Positions 59,771 to 64,000 of a stretch of 64,000 bases of DNA are shown in pieces. The position numbers were made by a program, and so were the translations under genes. The stretch is from NCBI GenBank assembly GCA_002633005.1, contig NMRA01000003.1:2594883-2658882 (forward strand), given 5' to 3'. Position 1 is the first letter of the stretch. Every line of letters begins with the position of its first letter. The notes under the pieces are model-generated. The model was not told the DNA's origin and made no database searches. It saw nothing but the letters and a program-made list of their open reading frames with translations. Source of the DNA: Phoronis australis (Eukaryota; Phoronida; Phoronidae).

Positions 59771-59783
59771 GGTCGCCATTTTG
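59771..59783 (-). promoter_or_regulatory. YY1-type start-site motif
   Basis: On minus this reads CAAAATGGCGACC, close to the CAARATGGCGGC motif that YY1 binds at TATA-less start sites. Its orientation fits transcription of the PTPN13-like gene. Without transcript data this is a candidate only. Confidence 0.4.
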
Positions 59784-59929
59784 AATACTATCGAGGACAA
59801 CAAAGCCATCTGATTGGATAATGACCTAACAGGTACTCTTCAGACATGGGAGATAATTTGTCACACCTGTTAGCCCCCGCGATCATTTTCACGAAACACG
59901 TCGCTCTAGTCGGTTGCTGTGTTGGCTTA

Positions 59930-60430
59930 CGTATACCCCGCGATAGATGAGGTATTTGGGATACACCGGCGTCGCAGGTGCCCCGGCCGAGGAGGAGCCG
60001 GTCTGCCCGACCTGGGATTTCTTAGCTCAGTGGAACCCCGGGGAAACTTCACTCATACTGACGGTGCATGTGTACAAAAACTAGCTGAGAGACCCCCTGC
60101 GGGTGCCTCAGTCTTTACTGAATTCCCACACGGCTCCAGCTTTTGCGGGGTCGTACTGCAGGAAATCGGACGGAGCCGGGGCGTCTCATTTTGCGGGGTT
60201 GAGACTAATGCGGTGAGCCTTTTGCTGGGGATGAAATGAAAATTTAGAGGCCTGTTTGGACCCCGGCCGCGTGGGTTCCGCAAAACTTGCTGATCACCCA
60301 ACTGTTGAGACTCGACCAGACCCGGCGCCGGGCTACCCGGACCCGCGACCTACAGTTGTCATGACAGGCTGCAGATCTCCGTGTAGTTCTCCGCTGTGCC
60401 CGACGAAAATGTGGACGCATATGAACCAAA
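59930..60430. other. GC-rich block with tandem stem-loops, unidentified
   Basis: GC content is clearly above the rest of the window. Stem-loops follow one another: CTGAG/CTCAG (60085-60111), CGGCTCC/GGAGCCG (60131-60178) and GTCTCA/TGAGAC (60183-60205). It does not match U1, U2, U4, U5, 5S or SRP RNA as I know them. Short open frames on both strands look accidental. It may be a CpG-island promoter, a structured RNA or a repeat. Confidence 0.5.
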
Positions 60431-61372
60431 CACGGGGATAACTTGGCAAAATACAGTCATTGTCGACTGAAATTGTAAGGAACGTAAATTGAGACACATA
60501 GTCCTAACATGCGGATCGTCTGTGATCTTTAACCATTGATCTTAAGTATACAATTTTTAATCTATGGAATAACCTTACATTTGCTTGTTATAAATGTGAC
60601 CGGAAACGAAGCTGGGCAGTCACTTAGCGGCAGTGAACCTGCTTTCTAGAGGTTGCAAAGTTTAAATTCCTTTTATGCGAACACGACAATTCTACATACA
60701 AAAATCTTCAATTAAAAACATCCATTAGACAGACTAAATTGTTTCGGTGCTGACGTGCATGATACCGGTGACTAATACATGTACAAACTTTAAAAGAAAA
60801 AAAGGATCTAGGCCCGCCGTGGATAAATATTCATTTGATCTATTAAAAAATCAAGTAAATGGAAAATCTATTTTGCTCTGTTTCGACATTGTGTCAATGG
60901 TAATTTATTTGTCAGCATTCAAGTATGTTATGTACTACAAACAATTTTTTTATTTGCCAAAAATAACACATTGACTCAACAAGCGTTATATCTGAACTTC
61001 TACCTTGCCCAGATTAGAAACGATTACAGATCCCTTGGGGCCATGCAGGCCTAAAAGTTGTTATACTATTAGGGTAAGAATTTATAACAACTTGACTAAG
61101 GACGATGTCATATTTTGAAAATGAAGTTAAGCTTTTTAGCATTGAAAAGAGAAACGATTGGCGATTTCATAAGTCGAGACGTTCGATGCATTTTTGTCCT
61201 AAGAAGCGCCAGAAGACATGAAATGATCCCTGTATAGATAAGACTTGGTGTAGGAGCACACTAACTTTTCGAAAGATTCTGCTCTCTGATGCCCCGTCTA
61301 GCGATAAAATGGGGAATAAATACTTCATCAATAAATAAATGAACACAGTATGATAAGAAATCTTGATCAAAG

Positions 61373-61378
61373 TTTATT
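61373..61378 (-). terminator. Candidate polyadenylation signal for the pseudokinase gene
   Basis: AATAAA on minus, about 340 bases after the stop codon. Confidence 0.45.
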
Positions 61379-61715
61379 ACAAAGAAAGGTAAAATCAATA
61401 CAAAGCAATTAATCGTCTAATCAACTTTCTGATAATGGTTGTAAACAAAAACTTCACCCAAGTCAGAAGACCGTCATAAGCCCCACCACATTACATCAGC
61501 AAATTAGCAAGTTGATCGAAACAATGTCTTAACGAGCGTCATTGGTATTCTTGCTTAGTTATTCTAGGTTCAGCGGCCGTTGCTCTGATATAGTACAAGC
61601 GTTTGGAAAAGTCAGGTGTGCGCGGATTTTTGCTGCCGACTTATCATCAAGGGCAGGCCTCGGCACGCATATCATGCACACGCATGACGTGGCATCATTA
61701 TCCTGACATAGACTT

Positions 61716-63224
61716 TTAAAAGATAGAACGGGTGAAGAACTTCTCCGCCCTTAGGGTCTTGATGACGTCATCCCAAGTAGCTTTAGCTGGAACCTGCGAC
61801 ATCAGTTCACGAGCATCGTGGAACCTCTCGTTGGAGTCTGTCTCCCAGTTTATCAGGCCCATTAGATCGCGTACCTTAGCAAAGTCGCCGTAGTAGGTGG
61901 CACAGGGGTTGTGCTTCAACAACGTTGCGTCTCGAAAGTCCAAGAACTGTGCCTCGTACAAACCATTGGCCTTGATCACAACTATATTGTCCGCACTCAC
62001 GGCTGTCAACATTACGCCTGCTCTATTCAGAACGTTGACCTGTTCACATATGTTAATCAGAACGTCAAGCCACTCTCGGTCCGTCAGTGCAGTAAACCCT
62101 GACTTTTTCTTGTACTCGCTGAGTAGTTGACGCAGTGTCTGTCCTTTGTGGATAGCGCTTCCAGCAAAGTCAATTAAAATTCCCCACGATATGAGAATCG
62201 AGTTTTCCTCTAACGGGAAAAACCCTCGAAACTGAGGCCTGATTCCTCTCTCATTGGCAAACTGGAAAACTTCAACTTCTTTCCAGACGTCGTATAAAGA
62301 TGATGACTCCTTGCGAAACACTTTGAGAGCGTAAAACACCTGCTGCTGCTCAACTAAGTATACACAGCCATAACTACCCTGGTCAATAACGACGGGTTTT
62401 CCGTCACGATAAACATAATGATAGCTCATAGGATCGTGAACAACAGTCGCACCAAATTTCGACTCAAAGTCTGGCAGATGGTGAAAGGGCGACGTCTTGA
62501 ACGTAGGAAATGGGAAAGCTGGTTCATGTTCAGACCAATTCCTACGGTTTTTCTTACTCTTCTTCCTCGAAAACACTGATTTCACTTTTCGCACTGCTCT
62601 CCGGAAAAATGATAACTTTCTCAGTTCGCCGTCTTTATCTGAGCCTCCTCCGTCATCAATCGTTCCTGCTACTGGGACGAAATCAGTTTCTGTCACTCCT
62701 TCGGGAAACACGTCCAGACAATTTTCCGGTAGCTTTATGGAGTTGATATTGCTACTGTCTTCAAATCGATCGTCATCACTAGAGCATCCAGGCAGTGATG
62801 CGTTGTCAGCCTTGGCTTCACCTTCGGAATTGGAGCATCCCAACCCAACATCCTCCTCAGGGATGATTTCCATAGGCCTAGGTGGATCTCGACGAGTACT
62901 GGAGCAATGTACACGTTTATTACGTGTACCTCTATACTGTATTACCCGTTTTTTGGGTTCCGTAGAACAACTAGGGCCTGGCAAGTCGTCACTCTTTACA
63001 ACCTCCTCATGATCGCCGCCCCCCATGTCATCTTCATCACGAATTACTTGCCGTCTACGCGGCTTTCGACTAGTAGTAGACCAATGGGCACCATTGTTGT
63101 GCAGAGCTCGATATTCCTTGATTCGTTTTTTGGCTTTCTCTCTAGAAATGTACAGTTTGAGCCTCTCGTTAGTCTTTTTCAAGATGTACTTTTTCTTCAA
63201 ACTCCTCTCATCCATTCTTTTCAA
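61716..63224 (-). CDS. Intronless predicted pseudokinase, 502 residues
   Basis: Residues 1-60 are Lys/Arg-rich, and 32-148 contain two tandem 60-residue repeats (KKRIKEYR...PGPSC and KKRVIQYR...LPGC). An acidic/Ser linker and a basic patch (RKKSKKNRR, about 220-228) follow. A kinase fold runs from about 270 to 500: glycine loop GSYGCVYLV (283-291), ATP-site Lys301 in YALKVF, a candidate helix-C Glu at 316 or 318, catalytic-loop region MLTAVSADNIVVI where HRD is replaced by LTA (406-408) while Asn413 is kept, and DFR (429-431) in place of DFG. Losing the catalytic Asp predicts no or very weak phosphotransfer. The single-exon structure suggests retro-origin or a lineage-specific expanded family. 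Two close Met codons (1 and 4) could start translation. The family is not recognised more precisely. Confidence 0.85.
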   Translation of the reverse strand: MKRMDERSLKKKYILKKTNERLKLYISREKAKKRIKEYRALHNNGAHWSTTSRKPRRRQVIRDEDDMGGGDHEEVVKSDDLPGPSCSTEPKKRVIQYRGTRNKRVHCSSTRRDPPRPMEIIPEEDVGLGCSNSEGEAKADNASLPGCSSDDDRFEDSSNINSIKLPENCLDVFPEGVTETDFVPVAGTIDDGGGSDKDGELRKLSFFRRAVRKVKSVFSRKKSKKNRRNWSEHEPAFPFPTFKTSPFHHLPDFESKFGATVVHDPMSYHYVYRDGKPVVIDQGSYGCVYLVEQQQVFYALKVFRKESSSLYDVWKEVEVFQFANERGIRPQFRGFFPLEENSILISWGILIDFAGSAIHKGQTLRQLLSEYKKKSGFTALTDREWLDVLINICEQVNVLNRAGVMLTAVSADNIVVIKANGLYEAQFLDFRDATLLKHNPCATYYGDFAKVRDLMGLINWETDSNERFHDARELMSQVPAKATWDDVIKTLRAEKFFTRSIF

Positions 63225-63775
63225 TTATTATACCTCCACTAAGGTAAACGTCTGTCCTGTTCAGCTATGGTCAACCATGCGCATTATAAATTACGAATTA
63301 GTGTTTGTTACGTCACGCTTTATTGTGTAATATAGATCGTGACGTCTTGTTATGAAATTCCATTATAGTTAATTTTCCTCAATATATTTAAATTGAAAAA
63401 CAGTCTTATGCATCGGGAAAATAAATACTAAAGTACTTCAGTCGAGATTTAGATTACATTTATATTTTAATAATAAATCGGAATGGGGTCGAGATTTCCG
63501 TTACCAGTTGCTTCGTCACATCGTTAAGACGTTTTTTTGGAAAATAATGACCGAATTTGTGTTTAGAATAGGAAAAACATAGCAATTTTAATGTTTTATT
63601 TTAACTAAAACAAAGACAAACGTTCAGAAATCACCAGACTTATTATTTGTTGCGACTAATGGGTGCTTTCGACAAAAATTATTGTCAATCTATACGAAAT
63701 GATTACTAAAGAACGCTATTAACCAAAAACCACGTCTTACTTTTGATGTAATTTAAATTTGGATAACTGGCTGTG
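63225..63775. other. Intergenic region between divergent transcription units
   Basis: AT-rich, with the CRE pair near the left end. No coding sequence recognised. Confidence 0.65.
63310..63345. promoter_or_regulatory. Inverted pair of CRE half-site motifs upstream of the pseudokinase
   Basis: ACGTCACG (63310-63317) and CGTGACGT (63338-63345) are exact inverted copies 20 bp apart, about 90-120 bp upstream of the pseudokinase start. They fit CREB/ATF-type binding. Function is inferred. Confidence 0.45.
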
Positions 63776-63807
63776 TATATAAAAGCACTGGACGTGGACC
63801 ATCAGAC
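63776..63807 (+). promoter_or_regulatory. TATA box plus initiator pointing off the right edge
   Basis: TATATAAAAG at 63776-63785 is followed 17 bp later by TCAGAC (63802-63807), so TATA-to-start spacing is about 27, as in metazoan core promoters. What it drives is outside the window; an LTR-type element is possible. Confidence 0.5.
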
Positions 63808-63892
63808 TAGTGCCGAGAACGAGACCAATATTTCGGGGGGTATCCGGGTGGTTCATTTCTCATAAATAGGGACGTGCCACATTTCACGACTG

Positions 63893-63945
63893 ATTCCCTT
63901 CGAAACGTTGCCTATATTCTTACACAAGTCCCTTCGAAAGGGTGC
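63893..63945 (+). repeat. Short direct repeat CCCTTCGAAA-GTTGCC/GGTGCC
   Basis: CCCTTCGAAACGTTGCC and CCCTTCGAAAGGGTGCC lie about 34 bp apart in the presumed transcribed region beyond the TATA box. Significance unknown. Confidence 0.5.
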
Positions 63946-64000
63946 CTTTTCTGGCAAAAATACCTCAAAGCTTTCACTTTGGGATTTCGAAGCCACACAA

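Larger units (their letters stand above)
56217..61715. other. 5' region of the PTPN13-like gene and intergenic DNA
   Basis: Holds one MITE-like element, a 31-bp tandem repeat, palindromes, promoter-like motifs and a GC-rich hairpin block. A non-coding first exon must lie here because coding exon 1 has a splice acceptor, but I could not place it. Confidence 0.7.

Noticed and set aside
59919-60239. A 106-residue protein in the GC-rich block
   Set aside because: Composition-driven open frame; frames are open on the other strand too and no domain or splice context supports it.
59930-60430. U1, U2, U4, U5, 5S or SRP RNA gene
   Set aside because: Compared by eye with the conserved cores of these RNAs; no core motif such as the U1 5' end or the 5S internal control region is present.
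62497-63012. A 171-residue plus-strand frame opposite the pseudokinase
   Set aside because: Antisense shadow of the Ser/Glu-rich part of the minus-strand gene, without its own homology.

Overview
This 64 kb window is nuclear DNA from an animal, most likely a marine invertebrate (lophotrochozoan or invertebrate deuterostome; I cannot say which). The evidence is AT-rich DNA, GT-AG introns of about 0.1 to 9 kb, an APE-type LINE, tRNA-derived SINEs, many small inverted-repeat elements and one ambiguous base (N) at 41194 that looks like an assembly join.

About 55 kb is taken by one gene on the minus strand, running right to left from a start codon near 56203 to beyond the left edge. I assembled 34 coding exons with matching splice sites. 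They encode, in order, a KIND domain, a Ser/basic linker, a FERM domain and five PDZ domains (two or three exons each), with long acidic Ser-rich linkers between. This order is that of PTPN13 (PTP-BL/FAP-1/PTP-BAS), the non-receptor tyrosine phosphatase scaffold. The last exon seen (489-1302) matches the linker just before the phosphatase domain. The catalytic domain itself must lie left of position 1. About 2,670 residues are encoded here. The 5' untranslated exon(s) and promoter probably lie at 56.2-60.4 kb, where there is a YY1-type start-site motif, a CRE centred in a long imperfect palindrome and a GC-rich block of tandem hairpins.

The right end carries a second minus-strand gene (61716-63224). 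It is intronless and encodes a 502-residue kinase-fold protein that keeps the glycine loop and the ATP-site lysine but has lost the HRD aspartate, so it is a predicted pseudokinase. Its N-terminus holds a tandem 60-residue repeat. A TATA box plus initiator at 63776-63807 points right, towards a transcription unit off the window.

The introns hold most of the mobile DNA. There is a near-complete but broken 4.5 kb LINE (4195-8732) inserted into a MITE; two more copies of that MITE with clear 6-bp target duplications; other MITE families; several foldback elements; SINE copies; and a 38-bp minisatellite organised into 114-bp higher-order units beside a partial duplication of a PDZ1 exon end. No RNA gene, CRISPR or prokaryotic-type system was seen. 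Candidates for something undescribed are the hairpin-rich GC island, the pseudokinase and the minisatellite/decoy-splice-site arrangement.
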